47,139 bases of DNA from Thiobacillus sp. (GCA_030692355.1 JAUYCF010000061.1:1-47139), one strand, 5' to 3'. Positions 15,930 through 24,299 are shown, counted from the stretch's first letter. Notes: generated from the letters alone by a model not told the origin. A program made the numbers and translations.

Positions 15930-15960
15930 CAGTCAATTTTTGTATTGCCGTAATTGACTG
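15930..15960. promoter_or_regulatory. Inverted repeat upstream of the antitoxin gene, candidate operator
   Basis: CAGTCAATT (15930-15938) and AATTGACTG (15952-15960) are perfect 9-base arms separated by 13 bases in the AT-rich region upstream of the antitoxin gene. Position and symmetry suit autoregulation by the Phd-type antitoxin. Confidence 0.45.
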
Positions 15961-15983
15961 ACTTGAATGTACATCTGGACATG

Positions 15984-16009
15984 ACAAGGGCCGCAAATGC
16001 GGCCCTTGT
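15984..16009 (-). terminator. Hairpin after the PDH operon
   Basis: A perfect 11-bp stem, ACAAGGGCCGC / GCGGCCCTTGT, with a 4-base loop lies 20 bases beyond the stop codon of the E2-E3 gene on the minus strand. No T run follows, so it may act as a 3' stabiliser or a weak terminator. Confidence 0.5.
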
Positions 16010-16028
16010 TGTTGATGCTTGCAAAGGT

Positions 16029-19028
16029 TTACTTCTTCGCCGTCCGACGCAGACGATTCAACAACCGCCGCGCCAGTTCGCCGAACAGCTCGGTCTGCGT
16101 CGGGTGCGGGAAGATCGCCCTGGCGACCTGGGTCAGGGTCATCTCGCCCGCCACCATCATCACGCCAGTGCCGATCAGGGTGTCGGTGTGGTCGGCGAGG
16201 AAGTGGACGCCGATGATGCGGCCGCTGGCCTTGTCGGCGACGAGCTTGATCATGCCTTCGGTCTCGCCGGTGATCATCGCCTTGGCGTCGATGCTCATCG
16301 GCATCTTGGCCTCCACCGCATCGATGCCTTTGGCCTTGGCCTGCGCGACGGAGAGACCGACGAAGCCGGCCTGCGGGCGCGAGAAGGTGACGGCGCAGTC
16401 GCGGTCCTGGTCGTACTCGCCATCATGGCCGAGCAGGTTGGACGCGGCGACGCGGCCCTGCGTGGCGGCGGTGTGGGCGAGCATGTAGCCGCCGATGACG
16501 TCGCCGACCGCGTAGATGTGCGGGGCGCTGGTCTGGCAGCGCGCGTTGACCTTGATCGCCGCGCCATCGAGTTCGACGCCGACCTTGTCGAGGTTGAGGC
16601 GGCTGGTGTCGGGGCGCTTGCCGGTGGCCATCAGGACGACGTCGCAGTCGAACACGGACTCGACGCCTTCCTTATTTGCGTAGCGCAGCTTCATCTTGCC
16701 CGGCTTGCCGCTGGCTTCCTTGATGTCGGCGTTGGTGACGACGGTGATTTCCTTCTCCAGCGAGGCGATCAGGGTCTTGCCGATTTCTTCCTCGATTTCG
16801 GCGAGGATGCGGTCGTGGCGTTCCAGCATCAGCACCTCGGTGCCGAAGTCGCGGAAGATCTGCGCCATTTCCACGCCGATGACGCCGCCGCCGACGATGC
16901 CGAGTTTCTTCGGCGGCTTGGCGAGGTTCCAGATGGTGTCGGAGGTGACCACGCCGCCGCTCGCCAGGTTCTCGCGCGCGCCGGGAATCGGCGGCACGAA
17001 GGCCGGGGCGCCGGTGGCGATGACCGCCGCGCCGAAGCTGACGGTGTAGGCCTCGCCCTCGACCGGGGTGATCTTCAGCGTGTGGGCGTCGACGAATTCG
17101 CCGTAGCCTTCGCGCACGTCGATCTTCATGCCTTTGTCGGCCTTCAGCGCCATTTCGCCGCGGCTGGTCTGCACCCAGCGGCGGTGCTTCTCGACCTGTT
17201 CCCAGTTGAGCTTGGGCGTGTTGGTGCCGTCGACGCCCATCTCGGCGTCGTGCGCGCGGTTGCGGATGACGTCCGCCGCGGCGCGCCAGGCCTTGGACGG
17301 GATGCAGCCGCGCCACAGGCATTCGCCGCCGGGGAAGGGCTCGTTGTTGACCATCATGACCTTGATGCCGTGGTCGGCGAGGTCGCGCGCGCAGTCCTCG
17401 CCGCCGGGGCCGCCGCCGACGACGACGACCGGGAAGTCCCAGTTGCCTTCGGGGATGGGCGACGCCGGTGCGCTGGTGGTCGCGGCCGTGCCGGCGACGG
17501 TTTCAGCCGCCGCGCCGCCCGCCATCCAGGCATCGGGCGCTTCGATAATCTGCTTCAGCGTGGCCAGATACAGCGCCACGTCGGCGCCGTTCAGCACGCG
17601 GTGGTCGCCGGTGATGGTAAACGGCGTGCCCTGCGGACCATTGGCGGCGATCGCCAGGATCGCGGCGATGCCCGGGGTGGGAATCGCGGTGAAATGCGAC
17701 ACGCCCAGCATGCCCATGTTGGAAATGGTGAAAGTGGGGTTGGCGTATTCGGACGGCGCCAGCTTGCGCACGCGCGCACGCTCGACCAGACCCGTCCAGT
17801 CGCTTTGCAGCGCCTCCAGCGGTTTCTTCTCGATGCCGTGCAGGATCGGCACCACGAGGCCGCCGTCGTTCGACATCACGGCGACGCCGAAGTCGTGGTT
17901 CACGCGTTCGACCAGCTTGTCGACCGGCTGGTAGGCCCAGTTCATGCGCGGGAATTTCGCCATCGCCACCGAGCAGGCCTTGGCGATCGCCACCGTCACC
18001 GAGACCTTCTTCGCCTTCGCGGCGGCGGTCAGTGCGGCGGTGTTGATGTTCATCGTGACGTTGAAGGTCGGCAGCGTCAGCGAGGCGGTCATCGCGTGGC
18101 TCACGGCCTTTTCCATCGAGGTCATCTTGCGACCCTGGCCCGGTACGTCGACCTGCGGCAGCGAGTGCGCGACTTCCTGCATCGACGGACGGGCACGCGC
18201 CACGTCGGCGGCGACGATGACGCCCGACGGGCCGGATCCGGCCAGTCCGCTGAGGTTCACGCCCAGTTGCGCCGCGACCTTGCGCGCATACGGGCTGGCC
18301 TGGCGGCCCTGCGGACGGCCCACCGGCGGCTGGCTGCCTTCGGCGGAAATCTGCACAGGCGCGGCCTTGGGCATGGGAATGTGCGCAGGCCGGTCAGCCG
18401 CAGGCGGCGCAACCTTGTGCGTGTCCTTGACCTTATGGTCGGCGCTGATGGTGACGCCGGTGTCGTTGGCCTTGGCCGCGTCGTCGACGATGAAGCCCAT
18501 CGGGTGGCCGACTTCGACCACGCTGCCGACGTCGGCGATCGGACCGGACAGGAAGCCGTCCTGGAACACCTCGACATCCATGATCGCCTTGTCGGTTTCC
18601 ACCGTGGCGACGATATCGCCACGCTTGATCGCATCGCCCGGCTGTTTTTCCCAGGTGACGACCACGCCCTCGGTCATGGTGTCCGACAGCTGCGGCATCA
18701 CGATCGGCGTGCCGGCGTGGTGCGGAATCATTTCGGTCTGCGCCTGTTCCGCCACCACTTCGTCGGCGGCAATCGCCACGTCGCCTGCGGTGTCGGTGAT
18801 GTAGCCGAGCGCGGCGCCGACGGCGATGGTCGCGCCGACGTCAGCCAGCGGGCCGGCCAGGTAACCGGCCTTGAACACTTCGACGTCCATGATGGCCTTG
18901 TCGGTCTCGACCGTGGCAACGATGTCGCCGCGCTCGACGCGGTCGCCCGGCTGTTTTTCCCAGGTGACGACCACGCCCTCGGTCATGGTGTCCGAGAGCT
19001 GCGGCATCGTAATTGCGTAGTGATTCAT
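16029..19028 (-). CDS. Fused dihydrolipoamide acyltransferase (E2) and dihydrolipoyl dehydrogenase (E3)
   Basis: 999 aa in one frame. Order: lipoyl domain 1 (about 3-78, lipoyl K44 in ETDKAIMD), lipoyl domain 2 (about 108-183, K147), Ala/Pro linker, E3-binding domain (about 244-282), catalytic acyltransferase domain (about 295-500, H476 in GDHRVLNG), linker, then E3 (about 530-999) with FAD loop VVGGGPGGE, redox pair C570/C575 (GGECLWRGCIPSK), GIVGGGVIGVE for NAD and the closing H975PTQTE980. E2 and E3 are normally separate chains. Residue 480 is Asn where most E2 enzymes have the catalytic Asp. Last gene of the operon with E1 alpha and beta. No Shine-Dalgarno sequence precedes the ATG, because an inserted element ends there. 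Confidence 0.93.
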   Translation of the reverse strand: MNHYAITMPQLSDTMTEGVVVTWEKQPGDRVERGDIVATVETDKAIMDVEVFKAGYLAGPLADVGATIAVGAALGYITDTAGDVAIAADEVVAEQAQTEMIPHHAGTPIVMPQLSDTMTEGVVVTWEKQPGDAIKRGDIVATVETDKAIMDVEVFQDGFLSGPIADVGSVVEVGHPMGFIVDDAAKANDTGVTISADHKVKDTHKVAPPAADRPAHIPMPKAAPVQISAEGSQPPVGRPQGRQASPYARKVAAQLGVNLSGLAGSGPSGVIVAADVARARPSMQEVAHSLPQVDVPGQGRKMTSMEKAVSHAMTASLTLPTFNVTMNINTAALTAAAKAKKVSVTVAIAKACSVAMAKFPRMNWAYQPVDKLVERVNHDFGVAVMSNDGGLVVPILHGIEKKPLEALQSDWTGLVERARVRKLAPSEYANPTFTISNMGMLGVSHFTAIPTPGIAAILAIAANGPQGTPFTITGDHRVLNGADVALYLATLKQIIEAPDAWMAGGAAAETVAGTAATTSAPASPIPEGNWDFPVVVVGGGPGGEDCARDLADHGIKVMMVNNEPFPGGECLWRGCIPSKAWRAAADVIRNRAHDAEMGVDGTNTPKLNWEQVEKHRRWVQTSRGEMALKADKGMKIDVREGYGEFVDAHTLKITPVEGEAYTVSFGAAVIATGAPAFVPPIPGARENLASGGVVTSDTIWNLAKPPKKLGIVGGGVIGVEMAQIFRDFGTEVLMLERHDRILAEIEEEIGKTLIASLEKEITVVTNADIKEASGKPGKMKLRYANKEGVESVFDCDVVLMATGKRPDTSRLNLDKVGVELDGAAIKVNARCQTSAPHIYAVGDVIGGYMLAHTAATQGRVAASNLLGHDGEYDQDRDCAVTFSRPQAGFVGLSVAQAKAKGIDAVEAKMPMSIDAKAMITGETEGMIKLVADKASGRIIGVHFLADHTDTLIGTGVMMVAGEMTLTQVARAIFPHPTQTELFGELARRLLNRLRRTAKK

Positions 19029-19464
19029 AGGAGTTAGGGGCTAGGAGTTAGGGGCTAGGGAAGAAGGACCAGCTTGCTGTGCAAGGATTTTCTTAAGCCT
19101 TGGAGCATTCTTCCCAACTCGTCTGCTATTGCAAGCAATTCGCCCAATTTGGGTTGATCGATATAGTCCAGTCTTGCTGATAGTTCCAGTTGTGTTTCAA
19201 GCTCGGCAAGCGAGCCCATGGCGATGGAGATGAAACGCAAATAGTCCTTGGTCGAGCTTCGAGCATGTCCTTCAGCAATGTTCGACGGTACTGAAACAGC
19301 CGCCCTTTGAAGTTGATTGGCCAGTGCATAGGTCTCTTTGTTAGGGAAGGTTCCGGTGGCGCGATAGACGTGCTCAGTCAATTGCATCGCCAGTTGCCAG
19401 GCCAGCAAATCGCGATAGCTGTTGACCTTCATCCCTAGCCCCTAACTCCTGGATCCTAGCCCCT
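19029..19464. mobile_element. Element with terminal inverted repeats carrying a four-helix-bundle gene
   Basis: The right end holds two tandem copies of the 14-base unit AGGAGTTAGGGGCT (19029-19060); the left end (19433-19450) is an exact 18-base inverted copy of 19043-19060, followed by a further partial unit to 19464. The ends enclose only the four-helix-bundle gene. The stop codons of both pdhB (19456) and the enclosed gene (19055) lie inside the repeats, and the E2-E3 ATG abuts the right end. The design matches 23S rRNA intervening sequences, which encode this protein family between complementary ends. Here it lies in a protein operon. Confidence 0.7.
19055..19432 (-). CDS. Four-helix-bundle protein (23S rRNA intervening-sequence / bAvd-like family)
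   Basis: 125 aa, all-helical: NSYRDLLAWQLAMQLTEHVY, then TYALANQLQRAAVSVPSNIA, EGHARSSTKDYLRFISIAMG and SLAELETQLELSARLDYID. This is the family found in 23S rRNA intervening sequences and as the bAvd subunit of diversity-generating retroelements; most members form pentamers and bind nucleic acid. No reverse transcriptase or variable repeat is near. The ATG follows GGGGCTAGGG of the left repeat, with AGGAG 13 bases away. It interrupts the run E1 beta - E2-E3 and is presumably co-transcribed; its role in the complex, if any, is unknown. Confidence 0.88.
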   Translation of the reverse strand: MKVNSYRDLLAWQLAMQLTEHVYRATGTFPNKETYALANQLQRAAVSVPSNIAEGHARSSTKDYLRFISIAMGSLAELETQLELSARLDYIDQPKLGELLAIADELGRMLQGLRKSLHSKLVLLP

Positions 19465-20439
19465 GCCAAATAGCTTCAGAACCGCCTTCACCACATCCTC
19501 ATGATCCGGGATCGCCGCTTTTTCCAGCGTGTGGTTGTAGGGCTGCGGCACCAGCGCCGAGTGGACGCGCACGGGGGCTGCGTCCAGTTCGAAGAAGCAT
19601 TCCTCGTTGATGATGGCGATCACTTCGGAGCCGACGCCGACCGGCGCTTCGTCTTCTTCGGCGATGACGACGCGGTGGGTCTTGCTGACCGATTTCCGGA
19701 TGCCTTCGCGATCCAGCGGCGACAGCGAATAGAGGTCGACGACCTCGGCCGAGATGCCGTATTGCTTGTCGAGGATTTCGGCGGCCTTCAGGCACCAGTG
19801 CACCGAGATGTTGTAGCCGAACAGCGTCACGTCGGTGCCGGCGCGGGCGATGTCCGAACCTTCCAGCGGGTGGAAGTATTCGCCGTCCGGCACTTCGCCC
19901 TTCATGTTGTACATGAGTTCGTGTTCGTTGATGAATACCGGGTCGTCGCTGCGGATCGCCGACTTCAGCAGACCGTAGGCTTGTTTGGGATTGGACGGCG
20001 TCACCACGCGCAGGCCGGCGATGCCCATGAATACCTTTTCCATGCGCGCCGAGTGCTGCGCGCCGAGCTGGTGCGCGGCGCCGCCAGCGGAGCGGAACAC
20101 GCATGGGGCCGTGAGCTGGCCGCCGGACATGTAGCGCACCTTGGCGGCGGAGTTGAACATCTGGTCCATCGCCAGCCAGGCGAAGTTGACCGACATGATT
20201 TCGACGATCGGGCGCACGCCGAGGAAGGAGGCGCCGATTGCCAGGCCGGTGAAGCCGCCTTCGGAAATCGGCGTGTCCATCACGCGCAACGGGCCGTATT
20301 TTTCGTACAGGCCCTTGGTGGCCTTGTAGGTGCCGCCGGCCACGCCGATGTCTTCGCCCATGCAGATGACCAGGGGGTCACGCGCCATTTCTTCGTCGTG
20401 GGCGCGCTGGATCGCTTCCCAGTACATGATGTTTGCCAT
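19456..20439 (-). CDS. pdhB: 2-oxoacid (pyruvate) dehydrogenase E1 component, beta subunit
   Basis: 327 aa, usual size. Signatures: EAIQRAHDEEMARDPLVICM, then GEDIGVAGGTYKATKGLYEK, DTPISEGGFTGLAIGASFLG and SGGQLTAPCVFRSAGG, of the heterotetrameric E1 beta family that forms the TPP site with E1 alpha. GEDIG and the C-terminal domain with VIAEEDEAPVGVGSEV are clear. The ATG follows AAGGAAAAG. It starts 19 bases after the alpha gene. Its last codons (FGRG, stop) lie in the repeat of the inserted element, so the original C-terminus may have been altered. Confidence 0.92.
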   Translation of the reverse strand: MANIMYWEAIQRAHDEEMARDPLVICMGEDIGVAGGTYKATKGLYEKYGPLRVMDTPISEGGFTGLAIGASFLGVRPIVEIMSVNFAWLAMDQMFNSAAKVRYMSGGQLTAPCVFRSAGGAAHQLGAQHSARMEKVFMGIAGLRVVTPSNPKQAYGLLKSAIRSDDPVFINEHELMYNMKGEVPDGEYFHPLEGSDIARAGTDVTLFGYNISVHWCLKAAEILDKQYGISAEVVDLYSLSPLDREGIRKSVSKTHRVVIAEEDEAPVGVGSEVIAIINEECFFELDAAPVRVHSALVPQPYNHTLEKAAIPDHEDVVKAVLKLFGRG

Positions 20440-20458
20440 GCTGTCTTTTCCTTAAACC

Positions 20459-21460
20459 TTAAGCGGCCTTGCCCGTGAGCCAGGGCAATTGGGTTTCGCG
20501 GTCGGCGAAAACGTATTTTTCGAGATCCTCGACGCGCGGTTCGGGCGACTCCTCGGAGAACTTGATCACATCGTTCTCGATGTAGGCGTCAGTTTCCTTT
20601 TCCAGCGCCTCGTAGTCGGCCATGGTCATCGCGCCCGCCGTAATCAGGCGGTCGCGCAGCATGAGGATGGGGTCGCGCTGCTTCCACGTTTCTTCCTCTT
20701 CGCGCGAACGGTAGCCGCGCGCGTCGGACATCGAGTGGCCGCGATAGCGGTAGGTCATCAGTTCGAGGAAAAAGGGGCCGTTGCCCGCGCGCACGTGTTC
20801 GACCGCCTTGCGCGCATGCTCGTACACGATGTCGATGTCCTGGCCGTCGCATTCGTCGGCCGGGATGTTGTAGGCGGCAACGCGCTTGTGCTGGTGCACC
20901 ACGGCGGTGGAGCGCTCGATCGAGGTGCCGATGCCATAGAGGTTGTTTTCGCACACGAACAGCACCGGCAGCTTCCACAGCGCCGCCATGTTCATGGTTT
21001 CGTGGAACACGCCCTGGTTGTTGGCGGCGTCGCCGAGGAAGCAGATGGCGATTTCGTCGCCGCCCTTCAGCTGGATCGCCTTGGCGATGCCGGCCGCCAG
21101 CGGGAAGGGGCCGCCGACCAGCGCGTAGCCGCCCATGAAGCGGTGCGCCGCGTCGAAGATGTGCATCGAACCGCCGCGCCCCTTGCTTGATCCGGTTTCC
21201 TTGCCGTACAGCTCGGCCATCACTTCCTTCGGGTCAGCGCCGCACTTGATCGCGTGGACGTGGTCGCGGTAGCCGGTGATCACGTAGTCGTGGCCGGGGC
21301 GCGCCGCTTCCATCACGCCGTTGCAGCAGGCTTCCTGGCCGGGATAGAGGTGCAGAAAACCGCCGATCTTGCGTTCGATATAGGCCTGATAGCAGCGCTC
21401 TTCGAAACGGCGGTGCAGCACCATTTCGCGCAGCACGCGTTTCTTGTCTTCAATCTTCAT
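20459..21460 (-). CDS. pdhA: 2-oxoacid (pyruvate) dehydrogenase E1 component, alpha subunit
   Basis: 333 aa, usual size. The TPP-binding motif is GDAANNQGVFHETMNMAALW, then KLPVLFVCENN; the phosphorylation-loop region reads YRYRGHSMSDARGYRSREEE; the N-terminus FEERCYQAYIERKIGGFLHL, then YPGQEA, is typical. With the beta subunit it decarboxylates pyruvate and acetylates the lipoyl groups of the fused E2-E3. Pyruvate is inferred from family resemblance; acetoin dehydrogenase is the nearest alternative. First gene of the operon; its promoter should lie in the 112-base divergent gap to the aminopeptidase gene. Confidence 0.92.
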   Translation of the reverse strand: MKIEDKKRVLREMVLHRRFEERCYQAYIERKIGGFLHLYPGQEACCNGVMEAARPGHDYVITGYRDHVHAIKCGADPKEVMAELYGKETGSSKGRGGSMHIFDAAHRFMGGYALVGGPFPLAAGIAKAIQLKGGDEIAICFLGDAANNQGVFHETMNMAALWKLPVLFVCENNLYGIGTSIERSTAVVHQHKRVAAYNIPADECDGQDIDIVYEHARKAVEHVRAGNGPFFLELMTYRYRGHSMSDARGYRSREEEETWKQRDPILMLRDRLITAGAMTMADYEALEKETDAYIENDVIKFSEESPEPRVEDLEKYVFADRETQLPWLTGKAA

Positions 21461-21572
21461 TCGGTTACCCTTGGTGGACAGGCTTGGAAACAGCGCCGGA
21501 AAAATTCAAACGCGCAATTATCCGGCAAACCCCGCCAACCATCAAGAAAAACGCCATCCACAAGGACCCTTC

Positions 21573-23063
21573 ATGCTGCCTAAACTCACTGAAAACAAAC
21601 AGGAAATCACCGCAAAATCGCTCGAAACAGCGGGCCATGCGCTGCTGCTGCTGCCGGTGACAAAGTCCTTGCCCGAGGTGCTGGGCAGCGTTGAGCTCAA
21701 GGCCGCGATGAAGCGACGCGGCCTCAAAATCGACGCGCTGGCCAAGTCGCCGGTGGCGGTGCAACTGCCCGGCGGCACGCTCGCCGTTTACGCCATGCTC
21801 AAGGCCGACGCCAGCACCTTCGAGGCCCACGAGCAGGTGCGCAAGGCTTTGGCGCTGTTGCTGGCCGAGCATCCGAAGGCGCTGACGCTGGCCGTGTTCG
21901 GCGAGGCGGAATTCACGGCGCGCGCGGCGGAGGCTGCCGTCTACACCGCGCTGGTCAACGCCGTGGCGCTGCCGTCGCGCAAATCCAAAACCGATCCGGT
22001 CCTCAAATCCGTGCAGCTTTTTGGCCACCAGTCCGCCGATGGTTTCGCCCGCATGCAGGCGCTGGCCGAAGGCAACGTCCTCACCCGCAGCCTCACCGTG
22101 CAGGGACCGGATGAACTCACCCCCGGCGTCTACCGCAAGCGCATCAAGGCGCTGGCCAGGCAATATGGCTGGACAGTCGAGGAATACAGCTTCGACAAGC
22201 TGAAGAAGATGGGCGCGGGGGCGTTTTGCGCGGTGGCGCAGGGTTCACCGGCGAAGGATGCGGCGATTGTGCGGCTCACCTGCGGCGAGCCGGTGAGGGG
22301 TGAGGGGCGAGGGGTGAGGGGGAAAAAGCAAAAGTCCCGTATCGCCTTCGTCGGCAAGGGCATCTGCTTCGACACCGGCGGCCACAACCTCAAGCCGGCC
22401 AAGTACATGCAGGGCATGCACGAGGACATGAACGGCTCGGCGGTGGTGCTCGGCATCCTCGCGGCCGCGTCGAAAATGAAACTGCCGGTCGCGCTGGAAG
22501 GCTGGGTCGCGCTCGCGGAGAACCACATCAGCCCGCAGGCCTACCGGCAGAACGAAGTGGTCACGGCGCTCAACGGTACCACCATCGAAGTCGTCCATAC
22601 CGACGCCGAAGGCCGCATGGTGCTGGCCGACACGCTGACGCTGGCGGCCAGGGGCAAGCCCGACCTCATCGCCGACTTCGCCACGCTCACTGGCTCGATG
22701 CACTACGCGCTTGGCAGCCGCATGTCCGGCGTGTTCGCCACCTCCAGCGCGCTGGCACACCAAGCCTCGCGCGCAGCCACGGCCAGCGGCGAACGCATCG
22801 TCGTCTTCCCCTATCCGGAAGACTACGACAGCAACCTCGATTCGACGGTTGCCGACGTCAAGCAGTGCAGCATGGAAGGCGAAGCCGACCACATCCTCGC
22901 CACCCGCTTCCTGTCGCGCTTCGTCGGCGACACGCCGTGGCTGCACATGGATTTGTCGGGACACAGCTGCAAGGGCGGACTGGGCGCGGTGATGAGCGAC
23001 GCTAACGGCTTTGGCGTGGCGTGGGGGATCGCGTTGCTGGATGGTTTGCAGGCCAAGGCCTGA
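21573..23063 (+). CDS. M17 leucyl aminopeptidase family protein
   Basis: 496 aa, with AAGGA 6 bases before the ATG. The C-terminal catalytic domain has both metal-site segments, FVGKGICFDTGGHNLKPAKY, then MQGMHEDMNGSA, and HTDAEGRMVLAD (the usual N of NTDAEGR is H). The N-terminal domain is divergent, as in the PepA-like subfamily. Between the domains the protein carries EPVRGEGRGVRGKKQ, encoded by four tandem GAGGGG-type 7-mers (22294-22321), an apparent repeat insertion near the inter-domain linker. Divergent from pdhA; followed after 7 bases by rluA. Confidence 0.9.
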   Translation: MLPKLTENKQEITAKSLETAGHALLLLPVTKSLPEVLGSVELKAAMKRRGLKIDALAKSPVAVQLPGGTLAVYAMLKADASTFEAHEQVRKALALLLAEHPKALTLAVFGEAEFTARAAEAAVYTALVNAVALPSRKSKTDPVLKSVQLFGHQSADGFARMQALAEGNVLTRSLTVQGPDELTPGVYRKRIKALARQYGWTVEEYSFDKLKKMGAGAFCAVAQGSPAKDAAIVRLTCGEPVRGEGRGVRGKKQKSRIAFVGKGICFDTGGHNLKPAKYMQGMHEDMNGSAVVLGILAAASKMKLPVALEGWVALAENHISPQAYRQNEVVTALNGTTIEVVHTDAEGRMVLADTLTLAARGKPDLIADFATLTGSMHYALGSRMSGVFATSSALAHQASRAATASGERIVVFPYPEDYDSNLDSTVADVKQCSMEGEADHILATRFLSRFVGDTPWLHMDLSGHSCKGGLGAVMSDANGFGVAWGIALLDGLQAKA

Positions 23064-23070
23064 TCGCCAG

Positions 23071-23715
23071 ATGACGCCTGCGCAGGAACCGGCGGTGGTC
23101 TACGCCGACGATATCCTGCTGGTGGTCGACAAGCCCAGCGGCTTGCTGGCGGTGCCGGGGCGCGGCGCCGACAAGCAGGATTGCCTGAGCGCGCGGGTGC
23201 AGGCCCGCTATCCCGACGCGCTGATCGTGCACCGGCTGGACATGGCCACTTCCGGGCTGATGTTGATGGCGCGCGGCGCGGCGGCGCAGCGCGAACTCTC
23301 CAGGGCATTCGCGGCGCGCACGGTGAAAAAGCGCTACATCGCGGTGGTGGCCGGCCGGCTGGAAGCGCCGCCGCAAGGCTGGGGCATCATCGACCTGCCC
23401 ATCATCGTCGACTGGCCCAACCGGCCGTTGCGGATCGTCGACCACGTCCACGGCAAGCCGAGCCTCACCCGCTGGCGCGTGCTGGGGCACGAGGAAACCT
23501 GCACCCGGGTTGAACTCGAACCCATTACCGGCCGTTCGCACCAGTTGCGCGTCCACCTGTGCGAACTGGGGCACCCGATCCTGGGCGATGCCCTCTACGC
23601 GCCGCCGGATGTGCACGCCATGGCCGGGCGCCTGCTGCTGCATGCCTGCGCGCTGGGCTTCGTGCATCCGGTGACGGGGGAGGGGCTTGCGTTCGAGAGA
23701 CGTGCGCCGTTTTGA
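23071..23715 (+). CDS. rluA: RluA-type pseudouridine synthase
   Basis: 214 aa, close to E. coli RluA (219 aa), which makes pseudouridine 746 in 23S rRNA and 32 in several tRNAs. The catalytic Asp is D57 in VHRLDMATSG; other RluA-specific stretches are DKPSGLLAVPGR, IVDWPNRP, EPITGRSHQLRVH and LGHPILGDALYA. The ATG at 23071 gives the family N-terminus (PAQEPAVVYAD); an upstream in-frame start would lie in the preceding gene. Seven bases separate it from the aminopeptidase stop codon, so the two are probably co-transcribed. Confidence 0.88.
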   Translation: MTPAQEPAVVYADDILLVVDKPSGLLAVPGRGADKQDCLSARVQARYPDALIVHRLDMATSGLMLMARGAAAQRELSRAFAARTVKKRYIAVVAGRLEAPPQGWGIIDLPIIVDWPNRPLRIVDHVHGKPSLTRWRVLGHEETCTRVELEPITGRSHQLRVHLCELGHPILGDALYAPPDVHAMAGRLLLHACALGFVHPVTGEGLAFERRAPF

Positions 23716-23789
23716 TCGGCGCACGATTCTGGCGAGGCTCGCCAGGTAGCGCAGCTTGCGGCAAATCCGTCAACGCCCGCTTTGCCGGT

Positions 23790-24272
23790 TTAATGAGGCA
23801 GCTTGATGGTCTGCCAGCCCGGATGGTTGAAATACTCGCCGTAGGTATTGAGGGTGCGGGAAATTTCCACCACCCCCATGGCACGATCCTGGCCGGGCTG
23901 TTTCCCCTGCATCGCGTCGACACCGTTGGCCAGGTCGCCGATGATGATATGGAGTTGCGCATCGGCCTTGGGATCGAGCTTGCAGTTCTCCACGACAAAC
24001 GCGATCTGCGCGTTGACATCTTTTGCCAGGGCGTCGTAGCCGGCAGGCGTGAGCTTGCCGGCGTGGGCGGCCGGCAGCGCTTTTTCAGCGAGGGTGCGGA
24101 TCGATCCCATGCCATGGCGCAACGCATCGTCGGTGCCCCACTTCTTGCCGGCATTGAGTTGGATCGAGGGCGGAGCACTGGCGCCATGATCGTGGTGGCT
24201 ATGGTCGGCGGCCTGCACCAGCAGGGGAAAAGCCAGCATGGCGGCGGACAGCGAAAGCAGGATGGATTTCAT
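23790..24272 (-). CDS. Exported His-rich protein of unknown function
   Basis: 160 aa with a signal peptide (MKSILLSLSAAMLAFPLLVQ, cleavage near QAA at 22) followed by a possible metal-binding stretch ADHSHHDHGASAP. The mature part is helical, with KWGTDDALRHGMGSIRTL and HIIIGDLANGVDAMQG, and one Cys. It resembles small proteins that I recall being annotated DnrO in related bacteria, but I cannot confirm this. The ATG at 24272 has GGA 9 bases upstream. Convergent with rluA. A periplasmic location is likely; function unknown. Confidence 0.7.
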   Translation of the reverse strand: MKSILLSLSAAMLAFPLLVQAADHSHHDHGASAPPSIQLNAGKKWGTDDALRHGMGSIRTLAEKALPAAHAGKLTPAGYDALAKDVNAQIAFVVENCKLDPKADAQLHIIIGDLANGVDAMQGKQPGQDRAMGVVEISRTLNTYGEYFNHPGWQTIKLPH

Positions 24273-24299
24273 GATGTATTCCGTTGGAGGTTGGGTTTA

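Noticed and set aside
15954..19037. 1027-codon plus-strand open frame opposite the E2-E3 gene
   Set aside because: The complement codes for well-conserved lipoyl, acyltransferase and E3 domains; the plus frame is compositionally odd (His, Val, Gly, Ala) and is a shadow.
19055..19432. Diversity-generating retroelement, suggested by the bAvd-like four-helix protein
   Set aside because: No reverse transcriptase, template repeat or variable repeat is present nearby; the inverted-repeat borders fit an intervening-sequence type of element better.
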